Positions 1 to 12,892 are shown, counted from the stretch's first letter. The stretch is DNA of 64,000 nt from Symbiodinium kawagutii (GCA_009767595.1 VSDK01022078.1:298649-362648); one strand, 5' to 3'. Numbers and translations are program-made. The notes: a model not told the origin generated them from the letters alone.

Positions 1-367
1 TAGTGTTGAACCAAACGCATGCCAGCACTGCCGGATCCACGATTGACCACGAACAACTGAGCTTTCATCAATAGCAGCCGTAGAATTCAAGGATGCATTT
101 GCTGCCTGCGGCAGCAGCTCTTGGTAGCCTGCATGAAGTTATTTCTCTACGTGGTTTTTTGTAAACCAACTCTGCAGGTGAGCGCTACGAATCTGATTAT
201 ATTCTTTCGTTGGACATGTTCCACGATGGTCAATTGTAGAAAGGGCAAGCAGCAGCAAAATTTGCCCCAACACACTCTGGCAGTAGGTGCAGCGGTTAAA
301 AAATATCACCCGCCATGTCTTGAGACATCGCTGTGCATCTCAGTTTTGGCCAGAGCCTAGCGCCGCC

Positions 368-2377
368 ATGAAAGCCACATGGGCAGATTGGACATCAGAA
401 GCCAGCTCTGTGGAGGAAGCGGCCGAGATGCTGCGTTGGGCGCAAGTCATGAATCCAGGCGCCAGCTGGCCTTGCCCTCAGGCGATGTCATCCACTGACC
501 CAGGCCTCCTGCCGAACCCTCATGCGCTCCAACTTCTGTCGATTGGCACTGCGGACACAACCCTGGACTCCTCAACTTCGGCTTACCAGAGCAGACGGTC
601 CAGTCGTGGAGGTGGGGCAAGAATGTCGAAGCTGTTGACAGCCAAGATTAAGAATGCAGAATCCCCAAAGGCTTTGCTGATGGCTTTGGACCAAGCACTT
701 CGTGGCACGAGTTTCAATTTTTACCAGGTGTCAGCTGCATACACCAGCCTAGCAAGGTGGAAAACTACAGGAAAGTCGTGGGGTTTGCAAAGGAGTGACT
801 GGGAAGGCCAAGTGGTGGCCAGACTACACATACGGGTCGAAGAGATGGGCAAGAAAGGAGAATTGAATCAGCAGGCTACATCCAACGTCCTGCACAGCAT
901 TGCCAAGTTTTCTGATTGGCCCAGCATTCCAAGAAAACTCGTGGCTTCCTTGGCCAAGACCATGCCCACCACACCCCGGAACATGAACCAACAAGAGTTG
1001 TCCAACTGCTTGTGGGCGTGCGCGAAGCTCACACAAGTTGCGCCTGCAGTGCTGGAGGCGGTGCCAGCCATTGTTGCTCAGATCCTGGACAAGGCGAATT
1101 ACATGAACCAACAAGAGTTGTCCAACTGCTTGTGAGCATGCGCGAAGCTCACACAAGTTGCGCCTGCAGTGCTGGCGGCGGTGCCAACCATTGTTGCTCA
1201 GATCCCGGACAAAGCGAATTACATGAACCAACAACACTTGTCCAACTGCTTGTGGGCATCCGCGAAGCTCAGAGAAGTTGCGCCTGCAGTGCTGGCGGCG
1301 GTGCCAACCATTGTTGCTCAGATCCCGGACAAAGCGAATTACATGAACCAACAACACTTGTCCAACTGCTTGTGGGCATCCGCGAAGCTCAGAGAAGTTG
1401 CGCCTGCAGTGCTGGCGGCGGTGCCAACCATTGTTGCTCAGATCCCGGACAAAGCGAATTACATGAACCAACAACACTTGTCCAACTGCTTGTGGGCATC
1501 CGCGAAGCTCAGAGAAGTTGCGCCTGCAGTGCTGGCGGCGGTGCCAACCATTGTTGCTCAGATCCCGGACAAAGCGAATTACATGAACCAACAACACTTG
1601 TCCAACTGCTTGTGGGCATCCGCGAAGCTCAGAGAAGTTGCGCCTGCAGTGCTGGCGGCGGTGCCAACCATTGTTGCTCAGATCCCGGACAAAGCGAATT
1701 ACATGAACCAACAACACTTGTCCAACTGCTTGTGGGCATCCGCGAAGCTCAGAGAAGTTGCGCCTGCAGTGCTGGCGGCGGTGCCAACCATTGTTGCTCA
1801 GATCCCGGACAAAGCGAATTACATGAACCAACAACACTTGTCCAACTGCTTGTGGGCATCCGCGAAGCTCAGAGAAGTTGCGCCTGCAGTGCTGGCGGCG
1901 GTGCCAACCATTGTTGCTCAGATCCCGGACAAAGCGAATTACATGAACCAACAACACTTGTCCAACTGCTTGTGGGCATGCGCGAAGCTCAGAGAAGTTG
2001 CGCCTGCAGTGCTGGAGGCAGTGCCAGCCATTGTTGCTCAGATCCCAGACAAAACAAATGACATGAACCAACAAGAGTTGTCCAACTGCTTGTCGGCATC
2101 CGCCCAGCTCAAAGAAGTTGCGCCTGCAGTGCTGGAGGCGGTGCCAGCCATTGTTGCTCAGATCCCGGACAAAGCGAATTACATGAACCAACAAGAGTTG
2201 TCCAACTGCTTGTCGGCATCCGCCCAGCTCAAAGAAGTTGCGCCTGCAGTGCTGGAGGCGGTGCCAGCCATTGTTGCTCAGATCCCGGACAAAGCAAACG
2301 ACATGGAACCTCAAGAGCTCTTGCAAAAAGAAACCAAACGCTCAGGGCTTTGGATGCAGGGTCGCAACCCAGGCTAA
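368..2377 (+). CDS. Octatricopeptide (OPR)-like repeat protein with one internal stop
   Basis: The start ATG at 368 sits in a strong context (GCCGCCATG). The frame runs 670 codons to the TAA at 2375. A non-repeat N-terminal part of about 200 residues is followed by about eleven 40-residue repeats with the core MNQQELSNCLWACAKL and a PAVLEAVPAIVAQIPDKAN linker. This core resembles the OPR consensus (PQDLANLLWALAKL-like). OPR proteins are helical-repeat RNA binders acting on chloroplast or mitochondrial transcripts. No C-terminal RAP domain is visible. The TGG (Trp) found at the same place in neighbouring units is TGA at 1133-1135, in the second unit, so the frame is broken into 368-1135 and a downstream part opening at 1169. 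It may be a young pseudogene, a readthrough site or a sequence error. Family assignment is fairly good; the exact RNA role is unknown. Confidence 0.65.
965..2310 (+). repeat. 120-bp tandem repeat array (about 11 units)
   Basis: The period is exactly 120 bp, which is 40 codons. Units beginning at 1201, 1321, 1441, 1561, 1681 and 1801 are identical base for base. The 1921 unit and the outer units differ slightly. This pattern points to recent unequal crossover or gene conversion in the centre of the array. Because 120 is divisible by three, all frames stay open, which creates long false ORFs on both strands. Confidence 0.95.
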
Positions 2378-3760
2378 CCCAGCAGTTGGAGGTCACACCA
2401 TCCACCATGACAGTATTTGAGGATACTTTTTCGGATACTCTAGGAACATATCTGGTGAAACGTAGGGTTTTCCAATCTTTCCAGGAATCAACGGCTGGTT
2501 GATGGTGGTGGTTATGCTATCTGGCTTTTGGGTTTCATGGTGCATGTGCAGCCGCTTGTCACCATGTTTTGAATTTACGCACTTGACAACTACATAATCT
2601 GTAAACAAATCATTGATTTCGTTGTTTTTTCAAAAATCTGTAAACACATAATCTGTTTCACGATTCATTGTTTTTCAACTGTTCGGTCAGTTTTATTGGC
2701 TCAGCTTTCAATTTTGTGCCAGCGTGTCTCGCACTCATTGCCATGCTGCGGCCATCAGTCATCGCCGGAACCTTAACAGATCTCCGTACAGTTGCTGAAA
2801 CTGAGGCTGTCCTTCAACGGGGGTGCGCAACCCATGAGTCACCGCACGGTATTGCCCATTTACTGCTAGGTCATTTGGCGCTGTGACAGCACCCAGGTGT
2901 TGGATGATCCGCCTGCTCAGTTTAGAGAAGAAAAACTCTGCAGGCGAAGAGGTTCACATCTACCCCATTGTCATGCCTATTGACCAACCATATCTAACCA
3001 TCAACGAACAACCAAGTGGCAACCGCGGCACCGACCAAGCGACCAGTCTTGGCCATTTTGCTGATCCTGCAAGTGGCGTGGCGTCTGACTGGGTGCTGAA
3101 AGATGCCCTGACCATTCCTGACCCATTGCCTAGACATGTTAGTCATGTTCGGAGTTTACGGAACCAATGATACAGTAGTACTTGCTAGATACAACCAAAT
3201 TACATCAACTAGGAGTTGGGTGGTAACTCTATGATCCAGCAGAACCTGTTCCTTGTTTATTTCATAGCGCGAGAGGTGCCAATGTTGTGTTGTCGCTGGT
3301 AGTCACCGGTCAAACATCGTGGCCTTGCGCGTTCCACCGCCGAGGTGGCACTTGCCCTGGGACTGCCGTTCAGTGGCGCTTGCCCAGCAGGATATGGCAA
3401 GCCAGTGCCGTGGCAGCAGTTGAGTCTACCATGGGAGTTTTCCACACAGCTCCAGGCCCCACGTTGTGTTGGGGCCGGGGCACCTTCCTGCCGCTGACGA
3501 ATGTTTTACATTTGCACCAAACTTTGGGTGATAGATGAGAGGTATTCAAAAAAATACTGGGACTGAACAAGCAGGCCAACTGCCAACCAGAATCAAAAAA
3601 TGCATATAAGACCATAAAACATCTGTGGTTCCCACCATTGTCTTACCCAAGCCATTGGGCGGCCCCAGCCATTCGAAAGTCTATCACCCCAAAATGGGAT
3701 CTGTAGAAACATCAACGCCCATCCCAAAGATTGCCCAAGTTCTCACACTTGGCCAATGAG
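2378..3760. other. Spacer without a supported gene
   Basis: I see no convincing gene here. A GC-richer patch at about 3320-3500 contains a short CPAGYG stretch in one frame. It could be a decayed or alternative exon of the cysteine-rich gene downstream, but lacks the paired cysteines of the real motifs. Confidence 0.4.
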
Positions 3761-6700
3761 GTGGCAGGAAGTCCATGTATGATTTGCCCAGAAGGCACCT
3801 GGAGCCCCAAAGGCCTGGAGCTTTGCACCAGATGATCCTTGGCTCAGTTGTTGGTGCTACGTAGCACTTCTTGGGGCGAAAAAAAAGGCTATCAGCAAGC
3901 ACCTTCCTGGGGCCTAAGCCGTCAAACGACAAGGATGTTGATGGTATGCGGGTCACATGGAGATCCTTGCGCTGATCCTACTTTGGGCCATGCATGGCCA
4001 TGCTGCAATTAGAGCTGGGATGATTTGGATGTTTGATCCCAAGCATTCATGGCGTAAGGCTCTCATAAGCCTATACAAAAGCCACGTTTTTCCAGTATGT
4101 TTTCCACTGGAGTTCCAGCTTTTTTACTTCAAGTTCTTTCCCTGAGAAGATCTTTCCATCAGTTTCCAGGCAAGATCTTTAGGGCCCTCCACATGGCCGG
4201 GTGCTGCCTTCAAGGTGCCGCTGGTACTTGGAATGACCAGCAGGGGCAAAGCAGAAGCGAGAACTGCATCCATTGCCCCGTTGGAACTTGGAGTAGCCAA
4301 GTAGGTGCCATCTCACCACAGGCATGGGCACAGGGCCGGGCAGAGCCAAGCTGCCAAGTTTGATGATTTATTCGTAGTCTAGAGTTATTTCAGTGGGTTT
4401 TTTGTTCACCACCTGAAGCAATGTGGTATAAACTAATGGTGAGGTTGGTTTTGATGGTTTATGATGGTTTTTTGGTTGATTCGACCTCCAAAAAATCCAA
4501 AAAGATGGAAAAATGGTGGAGTTGTGCGGGGTCCAAATGGTTTGGAAGAAATTGCGGTCTGACTACTCCGTCACGCAGGCCTGTCAGAAGTGCCCTGCTG
4601 GATATTGGAGCAACAGGAGCCCGTGGTTGAGCCATTCACCTGCAACGATTGGGCGTCAATATGGACAAGGGCCCCACAAAACCGGTCAAACTTGCGAACT
4701 TTGCTTTCATGATCCCCAGGTGGACAATCCTGGTTCTGACTGGCAGCCCAAGGACATGATCGATGATCATGAACGATCTTGGATGACCTTCAAGAATTAA
4801 CCATTGCAAAATATTACACATTATGTATGGCTGAGGATTCCCCCACCATAGATTTACCATGGTTCACATTAATCGTAGATGAATGATAGATCATCTATAG
4901 ATCCACAAGCCATGATTCATGAACCATTAGCAATGAATCATTAGCCATCAACCATTGGATTTTCCACAAATCACTATCATTCTATTATGATATCATTTGA
5001 CCATTCACCATCCATTTGACCATTCACCATCCATTTGACCATTCACCATCCATTTGACCATTCACCATCCATCTGACCATTCTACCACAAACCTAGCTCT
5101 ACATCATCAATCATTAGAATGGTTGAATGATAGAATTCTAACCATTCACCATCAATCATTTGATCCACCAAAAACTTCTACCACTTTGTTGCGCCAAGTT
5201 GGTCCAGGACAGGCATCGGGGCCATTGACCAATGCCACCGCTGCCCTGCTGGCACTTGGAGCTCCAAGGCCGGCGCAGGCAGTGAGCTCGGGGACCCAGC
5301 GTGGAGGGTTGGGGATCAGCTGGTCACAACGAATGATTTGTGGTCAACCTATGGTGATTTAGCCTATGATTAGTTGATGATGATTAGTTTGTGATCCCCA
5401 AGCTCATGATTTGTTGATGACCCCCAAAACTTGGACCAACTCGGAGGGTCAACCAGCTGGTCATTGGTCAGCGAATGCTTTGTTTACGGCAAGTTATGAT
5501 GAGTTTGTGATTGATCTTTATGGTTAATTGGGATTCATTTTTGGTGAATATGAAGGGCGAAGAATTCTTGGCCAGAATAGTTTACCATTGGTGAATGCTG
5601 GTTCATACTCGAGTGATTGAGTTGGTATAAACGAATCATAGCAGTGAAGAATGGCGTGGCTACTGTAACCGACCGTCAACTGCTGGTTACTGGTGATGGC
5701 TATTGGTGGCTGATAATATTGGCTAATGATGGTGAATGATGCCAGTGATGAATGGTTAAGAGTGGTTGTGAATGGTTAAGGGTATTTGGTGATGGTTGAC
5801 TACAATGCGGTTGATAACGAGGATTGGAGATAAACTGGTTATAATGATTATATGCTGAATCGTGGCTAAGGACCACTCGCCAGTTCTTGGAAATCGCAGT
5901 AGAACCCATGATTGGGAGCAGAGCATGAGCATGGCTGGTCCCCAAAATGAAGTGCTTGATGGCTAGTGATGGATGGTGACCTCATGTGACACGCAATATA
6001 GGTTTGGGAAACGTTTTCTGTTGACTTTGTCAGCCTATCCTCCTAAGTAATTCGCGAAGCAGTGTGCTCAATGGGCAGGAGTTTTGTTCCAAAAAGATCA
6101 GGATGGCTGACTGTTTTGAACCATTGCATGTCATTGATGCTACAATCAACTCTGGCTATGACTTCTGGTTGTACACTCCCCCGTTGCATGGCGCGGGCCA
6201 CGCCAAGGTCGGCTTGTGTGAAATGTGCCAAGGGCAAATGGGGTCCACACGTCGGGGCCGTTTCCGAAGAGGCCTCAGCGGACTCAGGGAGGAGCAACTC
6301 TTAACACAGAAATTCGTCCATGGAAAAAAATCAGATGCAATCATTTGCAACTGGACCCTACTGGAAAAAGACTCGTGTTTGTACCGTAAACCACTAGTTT
6401 AATCTAGTTTGTACCGTAAACCAGCGACGACGACACAAGAATGGGAAATAGCCGGGTACAACAAGTTCATGCATAGAATCCAGTTGTAAGAGCAACATTC
6501 TGACATGCTGATTGGGTTTGCAGCTGGAATCCACCAGTGATCAAATTTCTGACCACTGGGACGATGCAAACAGCAGGACCTTTAGTGGTTCCACCGTTGT
6601 CCATTTGTCCATGACTCTTTCATGGGGGTCGGACTGACATGATCTTTGGACCCTTAGAAGAAGCCGGGCGATCTTTGTCAGCCCCAAAAATGTTTGTTCC

Positions 6701-9700
6701 CCATCTATTGTGTGGTGATTGGTGGGTTCCATATGTATAGAAGTTGGAAGCGGTTTTTCCAATCGGATCCTCGTAACCTAGTTCCTTAGATGTCCACAAG
6801 ATTCAACAAGCAGGTGGCTTAAACTTAAGTGCAACTGAGTTAAACCTGGTTGACATGCTACATCCACCTGGCAAACCAAAAATGTCCTTAGTTAAACAAC
6901 CAGGTTCAACTTCGAAAATCTTGGTGGAGATGCTGAGTGCAACCTGGTTGGCAGGCCTGTGTGAGTTGCGATGCTGGCCGCTACAATCCAGAGGACCTGG
7001 TATGGCAATGTGACCTGTGGGAGTTGCTGATGGTCACTACATTTGGATAATTCAATGATGTTCAATGGATATTTCAAAGCATGTACTCAATATGTGTGCG
7101 TGTGTGTGTGTGTGCATGATTCTCTATTGAGTGATTCATTGATTTGTGCATTCATCATTTATCAATATACGTTTGCACATGGATCGAGGTCTCCTACTGG
7201 CTGGTTAGGTTTGCACGGCCCAAGGTTTCCCAGATGAAATAGATGAAATCTTGGACTTGTCGCGGAGGACGCCATGGTGGACATACTTATAGCAACATTT
7301 CAATGTATTGTTTGATATTGTTTGCAAAGTAACCCCTGCATTTTGCAAGAAAGAAAGGATTTCAATATATTTTCTGGGGATACTGGCTTGGTAGCGGTAG
7401 AGGATTGTCCTTTGCGCATCTTTGCGCTGTAAAATCCCGTTGCCGAGCCAGTATCGCCAGAAGTGAACCCGGATCTCACTCAGCAATCCAGTCGTTCGCC
7501 TTCATTTTTGCTAGTGCCACTGCCCATCTCATGTACGTTGAGATGGAGAATGGTTTGAGATCACAGCCAGCGTCATGGGGAGATCACGTGGATGTGCCCA
7601 CGTGAGGAGGGTGCAGGTCTACCATCTTTGTGCCGACCATGCCCTGCGGGCACCTGGAGTGATACCAAATCAGCGCAAAGCAGCGAGGTGGGGCCTAGGG
7701 GCTGTTGGTTGGGAGGGAGCGATTCGGAGCCAGGGTACCCATATACCGCCATATGCCTTTTTCAAGAGGGAGCTACCAGGAGTCTGGCTGCCACATCTTA
7801 GTCTCGAAAGAGTTCCAAGATTTCCGGATCTCGACTGGCGTTGATCAATTTCTGAATGCTCCATTGTTTAGCCACGATTTTCCATAGCCTAAACCACTCA
7901 ATATATTTACTCCACGGTTGAGCCCATGGCTTTCCCCATGGCACGGTCCTCGGCAAAAGCCACGGCGAGGTCTGCACTCCCTGCCCTGCTGGTAGCTTCA
8001 GTCCTGGCCTTGGCGCGTTCTCTCCGAAAGCCTGCGCCAAGTCACTTGGGCGCAGCGGTGGAGCGAGGCCAGGAGCCTGGCGGAGCCCGGCGGAGCCCGG
8101 GGCCGTCGCCATGTCGTCAGCGACCAGGAGCGACCAGGAGGGGCGCAACATGGTGCAACCCAATGGTAGATGGTTGGTGATGGTTGGTGATGGTGTTGGG
8201 TAATCGTGGTCAATAGGGTCGCCATCATTGACAGGTAGCCATCAATCAAAATCCACGATGTCGACCATGGCTTTGAAGTCTTGTTGGGAAATCAAGGCTT
8301 GTTATTGGCCTCTTGCGTCCATGATCAACCATCATAAGCCACGACTGACCAGCATCAACGAGCACAGACCGATGGTTTTCCATCAGTGGGTCATCGCCCT
8401 CACCAGCACTAACCGCTCTTAGCCATTGCCAAAACCTTGATCATTTGTAGCGATTCTTAACCATGACCTTTCACTATGAACCTTTGTTTTAACCAGCAGT
8501 GACCATTATTAACAGCACTAGCAATTACCATCTATGGATTAACCTGCACTAGCCATGATCCACCACCGTGATCTCCCAACCATTTGATTTCTGAGGTGTT
8601 CGGCTGGCACTTGGAGCGACACGATTGGATCATCGAGTCGTAGCAGTTGTCGTAGCTGTCCCATTGGCAGCTACAGCAGCGTGCGAGGCTCTGTGGTGAC
8701 GGGTTACAGCCGGGAAAGGCTTCAGCCATGGTGACCTAGACCTAGCCCAAGTTCAACAGCCAGTTGGAATTGCACATCCAACCGGTGATCCTTGCGGTGA
8801 AATGATTGGTGGATAGATGATAGCCAAAGTGGCTATCGGTGGTTGGTAATTCATCACAATTGTTGATGCATGTTGATCAAGTCTGTGTTGACAACCCCCA
8901 AGTGTTCAAGCAAATCACCTGCCTTTGAGCTGGAAAATTATAGGGTAGTGGTTCAGTAGGATCTACCACTAAGCATCGGTCCACTATCTTCAACCATCAC
9001 TATACAGCATCATTTACCCTTCAGTTCACACCATCAATTAATTCCTCATTGCCATCAATTAGCCAATCATGAAGCGCCAAGAGCCATTGGACATACATGG
9101 ATGTAGCATCAAGAGCCATCATCTTTATCCATCATGTTATTACTATACAGCCATCATTTAACCATCATTTAACCATCATATCAGCATGATTTAACCATGA
9201 TTTGACAATCATTTACTTGACCATCATGTACCCATCACACCTCAATGGCCCCTTGACGAACCATCCATCCATCCATCCATCCATCCATCCATCCATCCAT
9301 CCATCCATCCATCCATCCATCGCGCCGTTGCAGGTGCCAATGCCTCCACGACCTGCACTGCATGTCGGGAGGGCACCTACCAGCCCATCGAAGCAGCGCC
9401 TCGGCAGGGAGTGGGCTTATAACTTATATAACAATTATGGTCAACGATTACATGGACTTACACTAGCCAGCAATAACGATGGTCAATAATTAGCATTTTG
9501 GGTTCTCTTACACCTCCATACGATAACATTGTATGGGTGTTTCTCAAAAGATGACGGCTATTAAGCATTATTATCAACAATGATTAATCATCCATAACCA
9601 TGCTAAACCATGATTACGATATTAACCATTATTAACCATAAGCTGGTTAGTTCATGGTTGACAACGGTTAGTGATAGGGGAGAATCACATGAGGGCTTAC

Positions 9701-10487
9701 CTTTTATTGGAATGACCATTTTCCAGTGCTCTACTTGTAGGTTTGATTTCGAGCAAATTCAGGTTAATGGTTGAATATGGTTGATGATGGCCAATTATGG
9801 TTCATGAGAGCTGTCAACAGGGTTTAATGATGGCGCTTTCCCGACTCAACAATATGACTCATGTTGGGTGTGCCAGTATGCAGCTCGTGTAAAACCCTAA
9901 GCATCTTGAATGACATGACCAGATCTAGCCTTTTACGGTTGTCGCTTGATTTGGTTGATTGTCAATCTGGGATGAACTAAGTTCGTTGCTGACTTTAGGT
10001 TAATCTGGTTGGTGATGGCAAGCGTGCGGGTTGAGAGCTTGGGCTCTGACTCTTTGATGGCAGTTGATGGCAGTTGCTTCACCAGGCTGGGGAAGAGGCT
10101 CTTTGTATTCCTTGCGCCGTGGGAAACTACAGCGATAAGATGGGACAGGCATCGTGCCACTATTGCCCCAAAGGCGGGCCACAATCATGCATAAGGTTCC
10201 CGTGAAGCTCATCTTGACGTTGCCCTTGGAACTGACATGAACTGACATGGCCATGCCATGGATGGGTTTCAGTTGGTGGATGGCCATGCCATGGATGGCT
10301 TGCAGTTGGTTTCAGCAGCTTCCAGGCCTTGAAATGTGTACCTTGTGCAGGTTCTTATGGAGATGCCTTCGGCTTGACGACCTGCAAGTCATGTCCTGAA
10401 GGCACTTCCACCCAGCAGTTGGGCGCCATCCGAGCAGACCTTTGTTCGGCATCGCCCCTTAGCTGCGTTGTGGGCGGTCTGAATTTT
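3761..10487 (+). CDS. Cysteine-rich GCC2/GCC3 (ephrin-receptor-like) repeat protein, multi-exon
   Basis: At least eleven short GC-rich exons each encode one or two motifs of the form CxxCPxGTWS...G...C. Approximate exons and cores: 3761-3830 ([10 protein letters not shown]), 4215-4306 ([11 protein letters not shown] then [10 protein letters not shown]), 4579-4615 ([11 protein letters not shown]), 5213-5283 ([11 protein letters not shown]), 6208-6290 ([10 protein letters not shown]), 7617-7687 ([11 protein letters not shown]), 7970-8031 ([10 protein letters not shown]), 8596-8693 (CSAGTWSD then [10 protein letters not shown]), 9334-9402 ([10 protein letters not shown]), 10098-10173 ([11 protein letters not shown]), 10326-10460 (CVPCAGSYG then CKSCPEGTS). 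Acceptors are AG|G. Such modules usually sit in extracellular or secreted regions of large proteins. The true start and end are not seen. The last exon frame stays open to a TGA at 10485-10487, where a minisatellite and assembly gap begin, so the gene may continue. Exon ends are approximate. Confidence 0.75.
3957..4017 (+). other. Signal-peptide-like short reading frame between cysteine-rich exons
   Basis: An ATG at 3957 opens [17 protein letters not shown], which is hydrophobic with small residues at the end like a secretion signal. It lies between two cysteine-rich exons, so it is either an alternative first exon of that gene or a chance frame inside an intron. Confidence 0.25.
9263..9320. 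repeat. CCAT tetranucleotide microsatellite
   Basis: About fourteen uninterrupted CCAT units end just before the acceptor TTGCAG|GTGCC of a cysteine-rich exon, occupying the place of the polypyrimidine tract. Confidence 0.95.
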
Positions 10488-10507
10488 TGACTCTGAAAAG
10501 TGAATAA

Positions 10508-11372
10508 AAGGGTAGATAGGATCAGAGATAGGTCCGAGATAGGTCCGAGATAGGTCTGAGATAGGTCCGAGATAGGTCCGAGATAGGTCCGAGATAGGTC
10601 CGAGATAGGTCTGAGATAGGTCCGAGATAGGTCCGAGATAGGTCCGAGATAGGTCCGAGATAGGTCCGAGATAGGTCCGAGATAGGTCCGAGATAGGTCT
10701 GAGATAGGTCCGAGGTAGGTCCGAGATAGGTCTGAGATAGGTCCGAGATAGGTCCGAGATAGGTCCGAGATAGGTCTGAGATAGGTCTGAGATAGGTCCG
10801 AGATAGGTCTGAGATAGGTCCGAGATAGGTCCGAGATAGGTCCGAGATAGGTCCGAGATAGGTCCGAGATAGGTCCGAGATAGGTCCGAGATAGGTCCGA
10901 GATAGGTCCGAGATAGGTCCGAGATAGGTCCGAGATAGGTCCGAGATAGGTCTGAGATAGGTCNNNNNNNNNNNNNNNNNNNNNNNNNNNNNNNNNNNNN
11001 NNNNNNNNNNNNNNNNNNNNNNNNNNNNNNNNNNNNNNNNNNNNNNNNNNNNNNNNNNNNNNNNNNNNNNNNNNNNNNNNNNNNNNNNNNNNNNNNNNNN
11101 NNNNNNNNNNNNNNNNNNNNNNNNNNNNNNNNNNNNNNNNNNNNNNNNNNNNNNNNNNNNNNNNNNNNNNNNNNNNNNNNNNNNNNNNNNNNNNNNNNNN
11201 NTTTTTGACTCTGAAAAGTGGAGATAAGTGTGGAAAAGGTCAGAGATAGGTCCGAGATAGGTCCGAGATAGGTCTGAGATAGGTCCGAGATAGGTCCGAG
11301 ATAGGTCCGAGATAGGTCCGAGATAGGTCTGAGATAGGTCCGAGATAGGTCTGAGATAGGTCTGATAGGTGT
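10508..11372. repeat. 11-bp minisatellite (GATAGGTCCGA), with assembly gap
   Basis: The unit GATAGGTCCGA is repeated dozens of times on both sides of a run of N at 10964-11201. Most variants are a C to T change giving GATAGGTCTGA. The sequence TTTTTGACTCTGAAAAGTG flanks the left array start (about 10484) and reappears just after the gap (about 11202). The array itself may therefore be duplicated or wrongly joined. Confidence 0.95.
10964..11201. other. Assembly gap (N run)
   Basis: A run of N inside the 11-bp minisatellite; the true length of the array is unknown. Confidence 1.
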
Positions 11373-12593
11373 GCGAAGATAGAGAGGTTTCTACTTGACA
11401 GATATTAGCAGATCATGAGTTGTGTGTTGATTTCTGGCGCTGGATAGCACCCATCATATAGTTCTTGGTGGGTCCCGGCCATCTGAGGATTTCCCACAAG
11501 TCGACGATTTTCCCCTGAAGCTCCGAACCCACTGTTGCCTCAGAAAGCTGCACAGTTGCCCATGGATAGTTGGGTAGTTTCTCGAGTAATAATTTGGAGG
11601 ATTAACTTTGGATGATTAATTTGATCTTGCTCAACCACATCGGGAATCACCAAACTTTGTATAAGCCCAGCTGGAAAGAAATTGCTTTTGTACATTACTG
11701 GGCCCGTTTCAGATGCAACGAAAAGGCTGAAAGTTTTCTGCTTGGTTGGCACAAGAACCACCGAGCGAAGCCATGACATGCGCATTTCGAATTCAGGGAC
11801 AGGTTGCATGTCCCCCATTCTAAGGGTCGTAGCTGCATCCTAGGATGACACACCAACAATGAGTTGGCAGCTGGGTTTCTGGTTGATTGGTTTAGCATCA
11901 TCAAACGTCATATTACTTACTTGCTATGGTTAATTAGTGTACCACCATCGTCCCAAACTATTTTCTTATTTCTTACTTGCATTTGCTTACTTTGTTGCAG
12001 TTATGGTCCTACTCTGATTGGTGGAGTCACCTGTTGCGAGCAGCTATGATACAGATCCGCGACATTTGATCCCAAGGGCGCGCAGGTGCTCAAGGTTGAT
12101 TCAAATCCATGTAAAGCCCTAGCAATTTTGATGCTGTCTTTTGCATACGCACTCAAGTTGCGTTGCCTTCTGTACAGGAATTGGCTACGGAAAATTGGGC
12201 GAACAGAGAAAAGACAAGGATTCCTCAAGTCTGGACCATTGTTAGTTCTGTTAGGCAGGAATGAAATAGCATGCCGCAGGTGTCAACCATGATTCACCTC
12301 ATGGTTAATTTATAGATCTATGATCATCTAAGATAGTCTATGATGATCCATGATGATCTTTGATACATTATGATCATCACTAATTTTGATTAATTTTGAT
12401 CATCACATATTTGACGCTGTGCGTCGCCCATGCTTGCTCCGCAGCGTTGGCAAAAATCAGCCTCACCATGGCGACCATGGCGGCGCTCCAAGGCCCAAGG
12501 GTTGCCGTCAGCAGCAGCCATGACCAAGGCAACAGTCAGCAGCCATAAATCATCACCAAGCTGATCATCATGCCATTCACATCCATTAACTAT
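11373..12593. other. Spacer without a supported gene
   Basis: Short open frames exist on both strands but none shows a domain, exon border pair or codon pattern I trust. A GC-rich patch at 12410-12545 could hold an unrecognised exon. Confidence 0.4.
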
Positions 12594-12595
12594 CA

Positions 12596-12628
<33 letters not shown>

Positions 12629-12662
12629 CCACCATCATCATCATCATCATGACCATCATGAC

Positions 12663-12725
<63 letters not shown>

Positions 12726-12851
12726 GACCATCATCATCATCATCACCATTATCATCACCATCAGCATCACCATCATCATCACCATCATCACTACCACCAT
12801 CATCACCATCACCACCATCATCATCACCATCATCATCACCATCACCATCAC

Positions 12852-12892
<41 letters not shown>

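Noticed and set aside
916..2061. Second + frame of 381 codons in the same array
   Set aside because: Shifted-frame shadow of the repeat, Cys/Ser-rich without a domain.
824..2326. 500-codon minus-strand frame over the OPR array
   Set aside because: The 120-bp period keeps every frame open. The + frame has a strong start context and matches the OPR pattern; the minus frame matches nothing known.
2685..2706. Possible relict of the dinoflagellate spliced leader (TTTTATTGGCTCAG)
   Set aside because: Only a partial match to the leader 3' end (CCATTTTGGCTCAAG) and no intronless retrogene follows it.
10508..11372. CRISPR-like array
   Set aside because: Repeats are 11 bp and directly abutting, with no spacers, and the genome is eukaryotic.
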